Positions 1 to 12,804 are shown, numbered from the stretch's first letter. The stretch: DNA of 64,000 nucleotides from Agrypnia vestita (GCA_016648135.1 JADDOH010000524.1:372001-436000), one strand, 5' to 3'. The notes: generated by a model from the letters alone, not told the origin. Numbers and translations: made by a program.

Positions 1-739
1 AAATTATACAGGCTGTAATTTTACACGTGATAAATTTTTACGAGATGAAAATAACACTTTGATTGCCAAAATATGAAAACTGTACTCCATTGTGTCTTCA
101 TAGTCTTATGATTATATCTAAAATCCCAAACTATTAGATCCATAAAGCGTAATATTATGCTGATTACAAGTTTGTAATATATTTAACATCGTTGAGTTTT
201 TTATTAATGGAAATGTATGTACTTGGGGTGTGATACCTGTACTTGAAAATAATCTTAAAAACATGAAGTATCATCATTATAAATCCTATCTGATTTATTG
301 CGATCTTTGTCTGCGGAGTGAAAATTATTTTGGACCAAATAATTTGTTTTGGGGACTTGGTTATAATATAATATATTTAAGAAGAGTATTGGGAAAACGT
401 CACTTGAACGGTATGGTCATAGAAAAAAATGACAGTAAGAAATATATGTAATATATACCTACCTACAGGATGTAAGCTCTAAACAAAATATTTCATAACA
501 AAAATACGAGTGTAAGCCGTAAATAAAAAATTATTGTTTGTCTATTATTCTCTATTATTATTTAAAAAAAACTATTCTCAGACCAATTCTATCATACGGC
601 AGCAAAATGTGTCTTGTAGAAGAAAATAAGCTTTATATCTGCAAGTGACAGCTCCAAAAAATTCAGGAGTTACCCAGAAATCGGGTGGAAATATGAACTA
701 TAAATTTTGTGCAATGAACCAGATATCGTGAATACACTG
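1..739. other. AT-rich DNA, nothing recognised
   Basis: I see no gene, repeat or structural RNA here. The one open frame of about 70 codons (230-451) has no recognisable motif and a composition typical of chance frames in AT-rich DNA. Confidence 0.5.
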
Positions 740-1075
740 AAAATCGTTCGTCTACCCTTGGCCAGGGATATTCAAAAAGAGGTACCTTAGCACTTTTACC
801 GTGAAAATTTTAATCAAATTGAAAATCTTTAAAAAATTGACACTTTATAAAAAGTCACTCAACCAGGGATATCCTGTTTCCAGGGATATATCTAGGGATA
901 TCCATTTATATAATCCACAATCAAGGATATTTAAAAAGAGGTACCTTGCACTTTATCATGAAAATCAAATTGAAAATCTTTAAAAATTGGCACTTTATAA
1001 AAAAAAATCAATGAAAATCGTTCGACTACCCTTGGCCGGGGATGTCCAAAAAGAGGTACCTTGGTACTTTATCAA
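740..1075. repeat. Imperfect repeat array with AGAGGTACCTT motif
   Basis: A block containing AAAAAGAGGTACCTT followed by CACTTTA, ATCAAATTGAAAATC and ACACTTTATAAAAA occurs three times, with the motif near 776, 936 and 1050. The first and third units begin with the same TCTACCCTTGGCC-type lead. Spacing is irregular (about 158 and 115 bp), so units have gained or lost sequence. No coding potential is seen. Confidence 0.55.
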
Positions 1076-1361
1076 CGACCTCAAAAGATGCGAACACAAA
1101 AAAGACCTCAAAGAAGATGGGGCGATAATGTTGAGAAAGAAGCGATACTTCTTGTGAGAATAGAAGGCAGTGATGAAAGAATAGAATATAAGAAGATATG
1201 AAGAGTCAAAGATCCTCAATGACCCGTAGTGGCCTTACGATGACTCAGAAGATACAAGTATACATTAAATCAGATGCAATACTGGCAATAGAAAGAGATT
1301 TCGCAAAAAGTGTAGGTGTGCATTTTGTAAAATACGAGTTTACATATTTACATACAAGATA

Positions 1362-1768
1362 TACAAGACCTGTGTCCGCCCAATCATGACGTACGGTATC
1401 GAGACAAGGGCTGACACTACCAGAACAAAAAATCTCCTAAGAATAACTGAGATGAAGACTCTCCGACCCATTGCGGGACTGACAATCCGAGACCGAGTGA
1501 GGAATTCCGAAATACGAAGGACCTGTGACGTCGAGGATATTGTCCGATGGGGAAGATCTAGAAGACGTTACTGGAGAGATCATGTGGAGAGAGCTTGTAC
1601 TGAGAGAGTAGTGAGCATAGCAGCGAACAAGCTGTCGTCTGGTACCAGACTCCCAGGAAGACCGCATAAAAGATGGCGAGATAGCTGGACATCTGTATTC
1701 CAGGAACAGGCTCCGAGCAATGACAGGACGCAGTCCTAGATGAAGCAGAAAAAGAAGAAGAAGAAGAG
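1362..1768 (+). mobile_element. LINE 3' end: reverse transcriptase C-terminal tail with GAA tail
   Basis: This is the 3' end of a non-LTR retrotransposon. The frame that opens upstream of the first ATG (1386) reads YKTCVRPIMTYGIET, the usual end of the RT domain. It continues with RITEMKTLRPIAG, DRVRNSEIRRTCDVED and GRPHKRW, the conserved C-terminal tail of arthropod LINEs, and stops at 1737-1739. An A-rich run of GAA/AAG repeats (1742-1768) follows and is probably the element's own 3' tail. The 5' end is lost, as is usual for LINE insertions. The clade (RTE-like or another) cannot be fixed from the tail alone. Confidence 0.8.
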
Positions 1769-1934
1769 TTTTGTAACCGGACAGAATAGTTTTATCGCTT
1801 TTGTAGCAATCTTGTTTAGTTTTATTTCAGATAGGACATTGAAGAAGATTTGATATAGTTCGTTATGACTTAATTTCTAGATATAGGAATGTATTACACA
1901 ATGATATTCCGATAACACATTCAATTTGTGCATA

Positions 1935-2215
1935 TTCACTGTCAGAAACCTGCAAAAGCCTGGTTACTACTCTTTCAAAATACTGGTGATGTTACTTTAA
2001 CCAGTGACATGCTGACAGTTCTTTGAGATTTTTATATGATTGCGTCGATGATTGCCAACTGATTTTTTCAGTTCTACGGGCAACCATCGCTACTAGATAA
2101 TTATCTTAATTATCAATCATCGATACAATCAGATAAAGATCCCAAATAACTCTACCAAAAATAACCTGTTAAAATAACGATTTAACCAACACTACAGAAC
2201 TCCTACAGTAATCGA
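1935..2215. mobile_element. Foldback/MITE-like element
   Basis: Two segments are imperfect inverted copies. The stretch at about 2022-2075 (TTTGAGATTT, GATTGCGTCGATGATTG) is the reverse complement of about 2105-2160 (CAATCATCGATACAATC, CCAAATAA), with a short AT loop. A relative of one arm is present at 6310-6390. No coding capacity is seen. It is probably a non-autonomous DNA element; the ends and target duplication are not resolved. Confidence 0.45.
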
Positions 2216-2526
2216 TTATAGTTATTGCTATATTTAATACCCAACATTCTCTTGATGCAATTTATGCAACTGCAAGATGCATTGCATAAATCAATTTGGC
2301 CCAGTTTTACAGAACGGTCTTAAAATCAAGTTATATAATGACTATTATTATTATTTCGTATTAAGATGCGCGCGCACATAGAACATGTCATATCAATGTC
2401 TGTGTTATTTCCAAATCAAACTTTGCACTTGTATTTTTGAAATTGAGTGGGCGTCTTTCCGATAGACAACATTAATTTTCAAGAAATTAAAAAAAAACTT
2501 TTTTTAGTAATTCCAGCTTTAAAATT

Positions 2527-2704
2527 ATTTTTTTTTAAATAGAGATTCGAACACGGAATCCGTGTCACATAAATATTCTTACTATTTTCAAACCAAACAA
2601 AGCGCTTGTGCTATGAAAATAATACTAATTTTCTGGTCTGGAGTGACCTTTTGATCACGAGGCGAGAATCCTAACCAGTTATTTATTTAGGTGGTGAGCT
2701 ACTC
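2527..2704 (-). mobile_element. tRNA-derived SINE, family B, copy 1 (degenerate)
   Basis: On the minus strand this matches the copies at 24604-24905, 48200-48383 and 62211-62403. It has a tRNA-like head, a body containing the GTGTTC/GAACAC hairpin and a terminal A-run (T-run on plus at 2528-2536). The head is poorly kept: box B is interrupted and the end is altered near 2680. It is the most diverged of the four copies. Confidence 0.65.
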
Positions 2705-2859
2705 GGACCAATTCTGAAAATAATAGAATTATCAATGTTAAGATTGTCATATACGTAGATCTACACGTCCTACTAACATTTATCTGTATTTGAATAATTT
2801 GAAACACATCATCTTTTTAAATATTATAACAAGATGCTAAAAAGAATTTACGCACTGTC

Positions 2860-3560
2860 CGAATTCCTTGTAATATTTCATAACACTATCGAAGGATCGA
2901 GAACGTCCTATAACAATCTAAGGTGATCTACAACCTTCGAAAAACGTCTATAAATGGTTGATACAACAGAAAAGCAACGAGAACCTTATTTTAAACCCTA
3001 AAATAATCTATAAAGTACGAAAATACCAGCATCTTCGGGTATAAATACGAAACTATGCCGAACTAGGCGGGAGTTCAGTTGTCGTGTGTGACAGTTCGAT
3101 TAAGTGCAAAGTACGCGCGAGACGACGCCCAAGGTGGCCCAGGTCGTGAATTGCAAAGCGACAGATATTGAGCGAAATAATCGAGAGAAGTGCCTAACTA
3201 GCGAAATAAATAAATGAAATAAATACTACGTAAGAGAACGGAATATTCTACCAAGTGATAAAGTGTATATTGTGAAATAGTGTAACTTATTGTTAAGATT
3301 TATGTATTGAGGGGAAGCATAATTATGTGGATGCCACAAAAAAGCAATCGGCATTGCTTTTGTTAGGAAGTGGCCGCTTTGTGACCAATGATGGCCGCAA
3401 CGTGGCCACTACCAATGTTGTACATCATTTAAATATGTGTTGTACCGTGACACACGACTCTGACGTCATTTGTCGGAAGATTTCGGACTTAACCGAATAA
3501 AGCGGTTTGCGTCTTAGCTATTATTTGACACTGATTTCTGATAAATATTTGATAAAAAAT
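2860..3560 (+). mobile_element. Possible solo LTR or retroelement promoter region
   Basis: A TATAAATA box (3040-3047) precedes an arthropod-type initiator TTCAGTT (3074-3080). A transcribed-looking stretch follows, and a polyadenylation signal AATAAA lies at 3496-3501. This order (TATA, initiator, poly(A) signal) within about 500 bp is what an LTR of a gypsy or BEL-type element looks like. I could not find a matching second LTR, a primer-binding site or convincing TG...CA ends. It could equally be a promoter and first exon of an unrecognised host gene. Confidence 0.3.
3040..3080 (+). promoter_or_regulatory. Candidate core promoter: TATA box plus initiator
   Basis: TATAAATA at 3040-3047 is followed 37 bp later by the A of TCAGTT. 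The spacing is slightly longer than the usual 30-32 bp. Downstream sequence is GC-richer than its surroundings. Confidence 0.35.
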
Positions 3561-4384
3561 ACTCCGGTATACGTCTACGTAGCAATGTTAAAAATATAAT
3601 ATTGTACACCATACATTTTTTGCAGTACTATAATTGTCTGGAAAATCTCCTATATTACTAAAACAAGTGTAATGATATACAGGAATACACAAAAGCAATT
3701 TCCACATTAATTTAGTAACATTAATTCCTCGCGATCTGTGCATCCCCGGCAGGCGGACCGTGACAGACATCGGACAAGTGACCATGACAAAACTTGACTT
3801 TAATTAAAATGTAACCAAACCCTCAAACATTTCATAACGAAATAAATCTATCGATTTATATTTATAAATTCCGAAAAGTTTGTAATTTATTTACTGTGCC
3901 CTCGGTATCGCACGCGTGGATTTTTAGTAACTTTTAGTAATATTTTATCAATTTGTTTATTAACCTTAACATAAAGATGCATGTCAAAACGGATTTTTTA
4001 TAGAACTTTTTAAGTTCTACAACTTCTTATAACAAAATATTTAAATATCTCTTACCGTAAAGGCAGCGTTCGTAAAAAACGCAGAATTTTTGAAATCGGA
4101 CGAGTAGTTTCGGAGATTACCTCCTACATCCAAACTTGCAAACTAACAAACTTTACTTCTTTACGTATTTGTATAGATACAGAGTTATTTGGAAAACATA
4201 AATAACCTTGCAGGACTATATTCCTGCCTTGATTATGAGTCGAAAATGTTTCAATTTTCAATTTAATTTATTTATTTTTTATATAACATGTAAATTAAAA
4301 ATATATGTTTAATTCGTAAATGTTACAAACAAGTGAGAAAATATACAAACAACAAAATATCAAACATATATAAATTCATTCATG

Positions 4385-4935
4385 TCAAAGGTGTAGGAGA
4401 ATCCTGCTTCGGAAATCCCTCTCAGAGACATGGAACAGAGTAATAGTGTTCAGCATAGCATTAGCTCTTTCAACAGGCATAACCATTGGCAGGTTGGTCC
4501 TATATATTTGAATGTGAAACAATCTATGCTGTCGCTGTCTAAGGTATCTAAGGTATCAGGAACATACAAACCAATGCTCCGCATAATTTCAGGATTATCG
4601 ATCACACCGCGCAACAATCGATAAAAATGCGTAATCAGATACACATTCCTTCTAGTCTCTAAGCTATTGTAGCCAAGCATACCCTGGAGGAACTCGGTTG
4701 GGTAAGACCAAGGATAATGCCCGTACTCTCTTATTTAGAGATATCTTATAAACTTTTTTTGTACTTTCTCTACCATAAGTGAGTACTTAAGCTCTTGTGG
4801 CCCCGAAATCATCGAGCCACTCTCGAGTCTACTTCGCACCAAGGAGTTGTAAAGAGTTCTCAGTACTTGTGTATTTTCAAAAACCCTGGCTGCACGCAGA
4901 GCAAATCTATGAATACAAGGACATTCAGTCATTCG
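4385..4935 (-). pseudogene. Jockey-like LINE: RT C-terminal region, frameshifted
   Basis: Reading minus from 4932, the frame gives VLRTLYNSLVRSRLE, then VEKVQKKFIRYL, the conserved end of the RT domain in Jockey/I-type LINEs. After a frameshift near 4720 it continues as YPTEFLQGMLGYNSLETRR and LLRGVIDNPEI, the C-terminal tail. After a second shift near 4500 it reads RTNLPMVMPVERANAMLN and ends at a stop near 4388. A 3' untranslated part follows to about 4250 and is shared with 32265-32440. It is a 5'-truncated, decayed copy; 57805-58460 and 60100-60655 are related. Confidence 0.8.
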
Positions 4936-5028
4936 TGATCTTTAACCAACGCGATATTAGCAACGGAGCGCATTATGAACAGCGTAAGTGATTCCAGCGA
5001 TAATAAATAAAGGAATTACCCGCCGGCG

Positions 5029-5195
5029 GGCGGCCCTCAAAGCCTAGTGGATATGACACTGACTTCTCACACCGAGGGTTCGGGGTTCGATTCCCGGTGA
5101 AGTCACAATTAATCTATGCCTGGGTTTTTTGTAATGTATTTCACTTTTGCGATTGGGCCTCTTGACCTGTTGGAGTGTAAATAAAATAAAATAAT
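5029..5195 (+). mobile_element. tRNA-derived SINE, family A, copy 1
   Basis: The head has a pol III box A-like TAGTGGATATGAC (5045-5057) and a good box B GGTTCGATTCC (5084-5094). The body reads TCTATGCCTGGGTTTTTTG and GGGCCTCTTGACCTGTTG, and the 3' end is an AATAAAATAAAATAATAATA tail. Other copies lie at 11010-11185 (plus) and 51616-51790 (minus). Confidence 0.8.
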
Positions 5196-5689
5196 AATAA
5201 TAAGTTTTTCCGCGTGCGAATATCGAACGGAGTTTACTAAAAAGTGATCGAAGCGATAAAAATAGCGTGAAATAGAGAAATTTAAGAAACAATGTAAAAA
5301 TAAGCGTGTGAGATATTTTGTGAATGTTTAGTGAATGTAAATGTGAAAACGGCAATTTAACGTTTTAATCCTTGCCCCGTGAATTTTTGGTAATATATTA
5401 AACTTTAAATTGTGTTAGTGTTTTCATGTGCCTCCCACAGCCACGTCCCTTGACAACATAACACTGTTTTTGGGTTCTTGGACAGTATATACGCTAACTT
5501 GGAAGAGTTAGTAAGAAGTCAGATATTATCAGCTTTCTTTTTGACTAACCTATTTCGTATTAAATAATTAAGTATCATTTAAAATAATATAAAAACGGCA
5601 CACTTTGGGAACGTCTCGCACGACACTTGTTCTATAATTCATCCGAATTCATTTCCTGCATGTGTAAATTTTTCTTCCTTTATACGTTT

Positions 5690-5885
5690 ATTCGATGAAT
5701 ATTCATCAGTCGACGGCTTGTGACGACGAACGGTCGCCGCGACCGAATTTGAAATTCTAAGAGGCCGAGATACCATCGCTCCCCCGAGGATGTCGCTGGT
5801 CACCGCCTCTGCCGCCCGGCTCTGCTGCCCTGGTCGTCGGGCTGGAGTGAGAAGCGCTTCCGATCCGCCGTGATTAGGACAAGAT
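5690..5885. other. GC-rich island in AT-rich DNA
   Basis: This stretch is rich in CG and contains GGTCGCCGCG and CCGCCTCTGCCGCCC blocks. It is much more GC-rich than its flanks. No ORF or motif that I recognise covers it. It may be a regulatory island or part of an unrecognised repeat. Confidence 0.3.
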
Positions 5886-6184
5886 TAATTGTACGTTAAA
5901 ATTTTGATTAAGTGCACCGTTTGAAGATATCATAAAAAAAAACACCGGCATTTTTCACTGTCTGTTACGGGAGTTAACAACTTTTTGAGATGTATTTCAA
6001 TGCGGGAGTGGAACCCGAACACCTCATTACACAGTCCGTTTTTATCAAAGGCAGAATAGATAAACCGTCTTATAACGCGAGCCCTTTATAGACTCATAAG
6101 ACCGAATATGATCTCCTGTAGACAAGAATTGAACCCCATTTTGTACTTGCAGTGTTTACCGAATGTACCAATCATGCACTTAAG

Positions 6185-6390
6185 TTATGGTCAAACCGGT
6201 TACTCATGGTACTGATATTTAAAATCTGTATCTAAATGTTCAATGGTTTATAACTGAGATATAACTGTTGACTCTAGTCCTGATGGTTTTCCGTGAAAGT
6301 GCGTAAAATCAGTTACCAATCATCAAAACAATCAGATACAAATCTCAAATAACGGTTATTGTTTAACCAATTAAAATACCATCAATAATG
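6185..6390. mobile_element. Foldback-like element related to 1935-2215
   Basis: The segment 6310-6390 (GTTACCAATCATCAAAACAATC, CTCAAATAA) matches the right arm of the 1935-2215 element. The preceding 120 bp contain weak inverted counterparts. The ends are not defined. Confidence 0.35.
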
Positions 6391-9160
6391 CGCAAACGGA
6401 ACCAAACAAATTAATGTAATACATATTAAAATATATTTGTATTTGATAACTCATTAAGTCTTTAAATAATATTAACTTTTTTAAAAAACAATTCCTTGTC
6501 ATCAATGTTTCATCGATATTTTACTTGTTGTAGATAATCAGCAATATATGATTCAATAAAATACGGTTTCGCGTATCTTGAATCTTTTTGCCTATAAACC
6601 TGGTGCTATTTTGAATTTAGACTATGAAGCTCTTAGCACAAATAGCCGTATATTTAGTTTTCGTTAAGGTTTTTCGGTTTTAGGCATTTCTTTGTTTCTA
6701 TGACCTTTTGCAGCAATCACAATTTACTTGGCTTATGTAAAAAAGGAAAGGCTGTCTACTCATGTCTTCCTCTTGTAAAAGATGTGTGGTATTATGTATT
6801 TGTAAATTGGGCTATTGTAGTTGCGTATGCGTAATGCAAAAGGTGGGTGTTATGTGTTATGAGATCATTTCCATCTTTAAGAGACATGAATCTCTATAGG
6901 CACTTGTAGCGCTGAAGGCATACTATGTGAATTTTTTGAATGCTCTCGAATTTACTGTGAGGATGTGTGCAACAAGCTAAGGTAGGACAGATGGAGATGC
7001 ATGTATCAGAGAGTCTGTGGTCAGAGAAATACTCACATTTTAGTCAGTAGATTTATTGCGAGAACAGTTTATAATAATCGTCGTACAATAATACGGAGAA
7101 AGATAGGTAGTGTTGGTAGAGTCTACGGCGGTCAGCAAAAGAGTGGGGGCGATACACCGGTGAGCGGCCAGGACATCAGCTCGCGGGCGGACGGTATCTC
7201 ATCGGTTGCATCGGGCATCTCATTGGTAGATAGACGTGGGCCGCATCGAACTACTGATCGGTCGTTTTGGTCGATGCGGACGACTTGGAACCACAGTGGC
7301 CTCGACGTACCTTATTCTTTATGTACCATCTTCTTCCGAGTGTTAAAAGCTATGTTGCACTATTGCTGATTCAGTATTTGCAAGAAGTTTAATCACGGGA
7401 ATTTGAGATATTGGGCCTATTTCTGAAGTTACGTAGCTAAGTTAATCATTCTAAATACACCTATGATGCCTTTCTGTATTCCCCTGCATTATGAGTTGTA
7501 AAATATCATATTTCTCATTGTGGAGATTTTATGATTTAATGTATGTCTATAATTAATGTATTCTAAGTCTTTCTAATCAAAAACATCTTACTCATATACT
7601 ACCATCCCTTTTACATGGTCTATAGGGTTATGTAATTCATCGAGATGGTCGAATATGCAGTCCATCATGTTGCCTGTTTTTAAATAAGAATATTGATATT
7701 TCAAAATGATACCTACCGACTTGAAAATGAAAAGAAATATATTTCAGAATGATTAATAAACTTACCCATTTAAGCCGAAAAATTAAATTACCTACGTAAT
7801 ATATTAATTTCATATTTGTTTTCAATCCAATTCACTCAGTTAACACCGTTGCTTGCAATAATCTTTGATTGAAAATATCTTATACAAATGTTAAGATTCT
7901 CATAATGTCTTCAAAACAATTACAATTGCTTTTATATAAAAAAACGATGTTAAAATTAACATAGTATAAATCAAATTGAATCATGAACAGCTGAAATTAC
8001 ATATTCATATCTTCAATCAGCATGTACATTAGTTAGGTTTAACAAATTTATTTATTATTTATATATGTATGGAGGAATATTTTTTGTATGTCTTTTAGCT
8101 TGTTTATTTGTGATGCATAAAAAGTGTTTTGTCTTTGGACAGATGTGAGAAATTTCTCATCAACTTTGCATAAATATTATATAAAATATCTGCGCTTCCC
8201 AAAAATTTTTAATTTTTCTGCATATATTTTTGCAGATTTGTACTCAGTAATTTTATTCAAGTATTATATATTGAACCATGATTGGGAAATCAAAATTAAT
8301 TTAGAAACAAAAATTTCTCTAAAAAAATACATACTTATTCACTTCGGTTTAGTAATCAACGAAAGTTATGCTTTTGAGAATCAGAACTCCATCAATAAGA
8401 CGAGAGTATATCATTTAATTGATTTTTTATCAATGTTTTTACCGCCTTTCGGAATGTCTGTTGGATATCAAATTGAAATAATAAATCGATACTCGATGTG
8501 AAACGTAATTATTTATTACACGTAAAAATTTCACACAAAATGTCTATTTCAAACCCGTTACGAGTAGGGAAATATTTTTTAATTTTCGAGAGACCATTTT
8601 TCAACTGTCAGTTGCAGGGTTGTCCATAATGTAATATAGATAATCAAGGTACTTGATGTATGCAACATTGAATTTTTATGAAATTTTTAGAATTGTTTTT
8701 ATTATAATCGGGTTAACATTGCCTGAAACAAACATATTAGTTTTTGATGCCCAGTGCGATTTCAGTTTTAACAACTCCTTTTGAATTTATAATAATTAAT
8801 TGCAATTATTGAAATATATATCGGTATTATTAGTTTTATAGGCCTTATAGGTTTATAGAAGATTTTATTTCACGGAAGTATATTAAAAGAAATAATGTTT
8901 TATGTTATATATGTTATAATATTATATATTCTTGCTACAACAATGCAATATAAGTACCCTAACACAATATAAATATGATAAAAATATACAAAGGTAAAAG
9001 AGATACCGAAACATAACATAAACACATAGTGGTATCAAGTATTCAGAATGTTTTTAAGGCCTTTAGTGGTGGGATATTCTGCCTTCGTGGGTTTTAACAC
9101 ATGTTTGTATAGCGGGGATTTTAATAATTTTTTCACTATAACTTCCTTTAAAATGCTGCA
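6391..9160. other. AT-rich DNA, no supported gene
   Basis: Two longer open frames lie here: 7001-7369 (122 codons, in a locally GC-richer patch at 7120-7310) and 8124-8501 (125 codons, rich in F, Y, I and N). Neither shows a domain, repeat or splice-supported structure that I recognise, and I do not call them genes. The rest is simple AT-rich sequence. Confidence 0.4.
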
Positions 9161-9168
9161 TTAGATAG

Positions 9169-9213
9169 AAGAATGTAAAACAAAATATTTTCAATATTTT
9201 GTTTTACATTCTT
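9169..9213. repeat. Perfect 21-bp hairpin
   Basis: The arm AAGAATGTAAAACAAAATATT (9169-9189) is followed after TTC by its exact reverse complement (9193-9213). It is AT-rich, which raises the chance expectation, but the two arms match over all 21 pairs. Confidence 0.7.
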
Positions 9214-9324
9214 ACCTTTATCTCGTGTTTAATGTCCTTTGTCGGTATCGATATCGATACAAGGCGCCTCCAAAGTTCTTTTGTAATCAAAACTGTTTTT
9301 GAGACGCTTAATATTAAAAAAATT

Positions 9325-9500
9325 CTTAGATTTTTCACGGTCCTTCAGAATCTTCTGGTGTGTGTTTTCTGGGGTTATACGAGTTTATATGCGTAAAATT
9401 ATACCCGTTTATACACGTAAAAATATGGCGTATGCCGATTTTTTACGACCTTTCTGACCAACGTTTCAGATTTCATTGCAGGGTCCATCATCAGAACTGG
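9325..9500 (-). mobile_element. Hammerhead-type dispersed repeat, copy 1
   Basis: On plus it opens with TTCACGGTCCTTCAGAATCTTCTGG and TGTTTTCTGGGG, a lead shared with 16049-16262 and 34285-34372. It then reads TTTTTACGACCTTTCTGACC and ends with the minus-strand motif CTGATGA (9488-9494) and GAAA (9464-9467). Stem II between them does not pair well, so the ribozyme part is decayed. No coding sequence is present. Confidence 0.5.
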
Positions 9501-9560
9501 TATGTTAGCATTGGGATCCCAAAGAAAACATCAGCTCCCATGAAGGACTCTGCAATGTAA

Positions 9561-11009
9561 TACAAAATGTCGGCTATAAAGGTCGTAAAGATACGGAATA
9601 TTATTCCAGAAAAAAAAAACAAAGTAGAAGGCGCTTTCTCCTTAATAAACTGTGGTATCAAATTCTTGATAAAGGTTAAAGGTTTTGTCAGAAATAAAAA
9701 AAATTGATTTCAATTTTGAAATATTTTACCACCCCCACTTTCTTAACATCAACTTATGTTAAATATTTAAATTTATATTTTTTTAAGTAAATATATATTT
9801 TTTAAATAAAATACCTGTCCTTGGTGCAATTTGTGACTAGCTTACATTCATAAAGGGCTTAAGATATTTGTTTTCCTATATCAATATTTGTATCTCTATT
9901 TTCACGTCTTATTGGCACTGCAGAGGTGAGTTTCATTGGCTGTCACGCGGGAGATCAGGATTAGGATTTTTTTTTACCAAATTTATAAATATTTTTTTCG
10001 ATACATAAAACATTAATTTACGTAGATTCTAAGGCATGTAAAGTGTGTCATCAGGGACTAGTATCAAATAAAAAATCTGGTATCGCTCGGTACCCAATAC
10101 TTCATTTTCTATCACATTAACAAATCTCCATTCTACAATATTCTCCAAAGTATTTATTAGCTACGAAAAACTGCCATTTACAAACATTTTTTAAAGAATT
10201 TGTTTAACCCTCAGTAATTATTAATAAAATGATCAAGCAGCAGATGTAATGAATTAAAATGGAATAAAAGAGTTTAATAAAATATTAATATATATTTTTA
10301 ATAATGGATTTATTTTGGCAACCCTATTTGGCAAAAAATTTCAGAGTGATTTGTTGTCTCAAATTTCGCGGACAAGCTCGGTAGCAGGAATCAACTCTTT
10401 GACTATATCAGATTAAAAATCTGAAGAGTAAATGGTGAACAGGTAAAAAGTTACTGTTGTATCGTGACCTCGAAATGACAGCAAAATAAATCAGCCAATC
10501 TTTTCGGTGAAGTGTTATAATTTTTGCGAAGTTTTATTTATCTTTATTTGATGCAATCAAGAGTCTATTACACAACGATATACATAATATATCGAATTGA
10601 AAAACGCAATTTACTCTTCATGTCGATGTCTGCATTGGCTTGGTTGACACGAAAGATAGATTGAACACATGAAATGTGATTATGTGACTCAAAACATGAC
10701 ATGATGTACGAATAACTCATCTCCATTGGATTAAATTTCTTACGTTGCCTTGAGTGGATCTTATAATTAACCTTCGAAGAACTGACCAAAAATAAATCTG
10801 GTGGCTAGATTAATGTGAATCAAATTGTGCTTTATTTAAATTATTTTGTGTTCATAATGAGAATATAAAATAAATTAAGTAATAACAAAACTGCTATATT
10901 TAATTAATTTGTTTTTTTCTTAAATATGCAAAAATTTCATTTAATGTAAGATTTAGAAATCTTATTCGTTTTTTTATACATATAAGTAGGAACTACTGAT
11001 TATAGCCAT
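9561..11009. other. AT-rich DNA, nothing recognised
   Basis: No gene, repeat family or RNA found. Frames are short. Confidence 0.4.
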
Positions 11010-11185
11010 ATTTGGCGGCTTTCGTATTCTAGTGGGCATGAAATTGGTTTCTCTTCTGGAGGTTCCGAGTTTGATATCCAGTGAGGTCATAATACATCTA
11101 TATGATTAGTCTGGGTATTTTTGTAATGTGCTCTGTAACAATAATTGAGCCTCATCGGCCGTTGTACCATTTAAAATTAAAATTG
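11010..11185 (+). mobile_element. tRNA-derived SINE, family A, copy 2 (degenerate)
   Basis: It reads GGCGGCTTTCGTATTCTAGTGG, TCTGGAGGTTCCGAG and CCAGTGAGGTCATAAT, then TCTGGGTATTTTTGTAATG and a TTGAGCCTC block. It therefore aligns along its length to 5029-5195, but box B is mutated. Confidence 0.65.
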
Positions 11186-11189
11186 ATTT

Positions 11190-12040
11190 TTAAAAAAAGT
11201 AATTAGTTATTATGTGCGTTTGGTATTTGCCGATAACGTTCATTAATAGCTCTCATTTAACTGTTGGAGATTTATTTTCTACTGCAACAATAATTGCACT
11301 CGCAATTACCAGTAATCACTTTTTAATCAGCGTTACAGTCGAATGTCAATTACACAGTCACATTTAAAATAATGGTTTAAATTATCTTTGAATTGTTGAT
11401 TGCAGAAATAGGAAATACGAAAATATATGTATTATGTGGAGAGTCAAATACGCCCCGTTTGGTCATTTGAGGGTTAAATGTATGCTTGATTTTGAAGACG
11501 AGTTGAGCCTATGTAAGCTCATTTGAGAAAGTATGGCGTACAATTTTATCTGAAAATAATTTGTTTTTAAACTGACATAATGCCTAAGGTATGCAAAAAT
11601 AAATTAAGTGATCAAGTAGCTCTCTTGGTGGATTAATGACTGTTAATGATGGAGGATGAATAAATAAATATTACGATACTTAAAAGAAATTATAATAAAA
11701 TTTCCAATTTTAATATGTTAATTTTGTTTGGTAGTCATGAACTGGATTCGATGCGTTATATGCATTCCGACAATGATTATTTGATGAAATTGAATATTCA
11801 TTTTAAATTTTTAACTACTTTGATAAAGCAAATAAAAGAGTAAGGTTCCTAACCGTATACAAATACCTATTTGTTTTATAAAAGATCTTTTAGATTGAAA
11901 AATAAATTTTGATTAGGTAATTTTAAAATTTAAAATTATTAAAAAGGCCATAAAAGTAGTAAAAAATAGTAGTTAATGGTCAAAACTGTACTTAAAATAA
12001 TTTATAAAATATATTTTTTTAATATAAATTTTCTCTATAT
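11190..12040. other. AT-rich DNA, nothing recognised
   Basis: No supported feature. Confidence 0.4.
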
Positions 12041-12044
12041 TGCA

Positions 12045-12488
12045 TTATGCACTGGATCTTGACCGAAAGGACCCGCTCAAGGCTACAAGCCGTCGAGATA
12101 TGATTTCTACGAGTAAGTAGGAGTTTTTTCCTAATATTCCTTGTTCCTATCCCTTCTGAAGGGACAGAATCAGAAATACTCAAATAAGAGAATGTCTCGA
12201 AGTAGAACCCTTATTGACGTTTATCGAGAAATCACGGTTACGGTGACTGGGACATATCTTGCGGATGCCGGCAGATAGACTGCCAAAACGGATATTCCAG
12301 ACAAGACCAGAAAGCAGAAGACCAAGGGGCTGACGGAAACAGTTCGAGGACTGCTGCAAAGCGAGGTTGCAACTGAATCGGGCTGACGCGGAGAGCGAAG
12401 CCCAAGATAGAAAATTTTGGAACCTCCTATGCGGTGCAGGGACCCCGACCCAATAGGATAAGGGGTAGAAGAAGAAGAAGAAGAATTT
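12045..12488 (+). pseudogene. LINE 3' end: RT tail with stops, GAA tail
   Basis: The plus strand gives WILTERTRSRLQAVEI, then after a decayed stretch LEVEPLLTFIEKSRLR, GHILRMPADRLPKRIF, FEDCCKARLQLNRADAE and DRKFWNLLCGAGTPTQ. This is the usual C-terminal tail of an arthropod LINE. Several stops interrupt it, including TGA in place of the Trp codon before GHILRM. It ends in a GAAGAAGAAGAAGAA run near 12470-12485. It is a 5'-truncated, inactive copy of a different family from 1362-1768. Confidence 0.8.
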
Positions 12489-12804
12489 TACTATGAGATT
12501 CTAGCATTTAACAAATGATTTAATTCTAAAAAACCCATGTAAATATTTAAGTGATTCCATTATTCCGTATCCTTGAGCAGAGTTCAGAAATAAGTTACGT
12601 TTTATTTGAAAATCAATATTATGAATTCAAATATAATTTGACTACTGGTTATTGTGTTTTTTCTACCACTGATTAGAATATTCTGCGAAGAGTTTTCAGG
12701 GCTATTCTGTCGTGTGTCTCCAGCCTATGGATGGCCGGGATTTAATGTAATCTGTCTAAGTAATGAAAGTAATGGAGTGTCTGTAAAATCATTTCTTTTG
12801 ATTT

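Noticed and set aside
7001..7369. 122-codon open frame in a GC-richer patch
   Set aside because: No recognisable domain; the length is plausible by chance in a GC-richer stretch.
8124..8501. 125-codon open frame
   Set aside because: F, Y, I and N-rich composition as expected from AT-rich DNA, and no motif, splice context or neighbour supports a gene.
10050..10080. TCATCAGGGACTAGTATC as another hammerhead core
   Set aside because: No GAAA and no stem II at the required distance.
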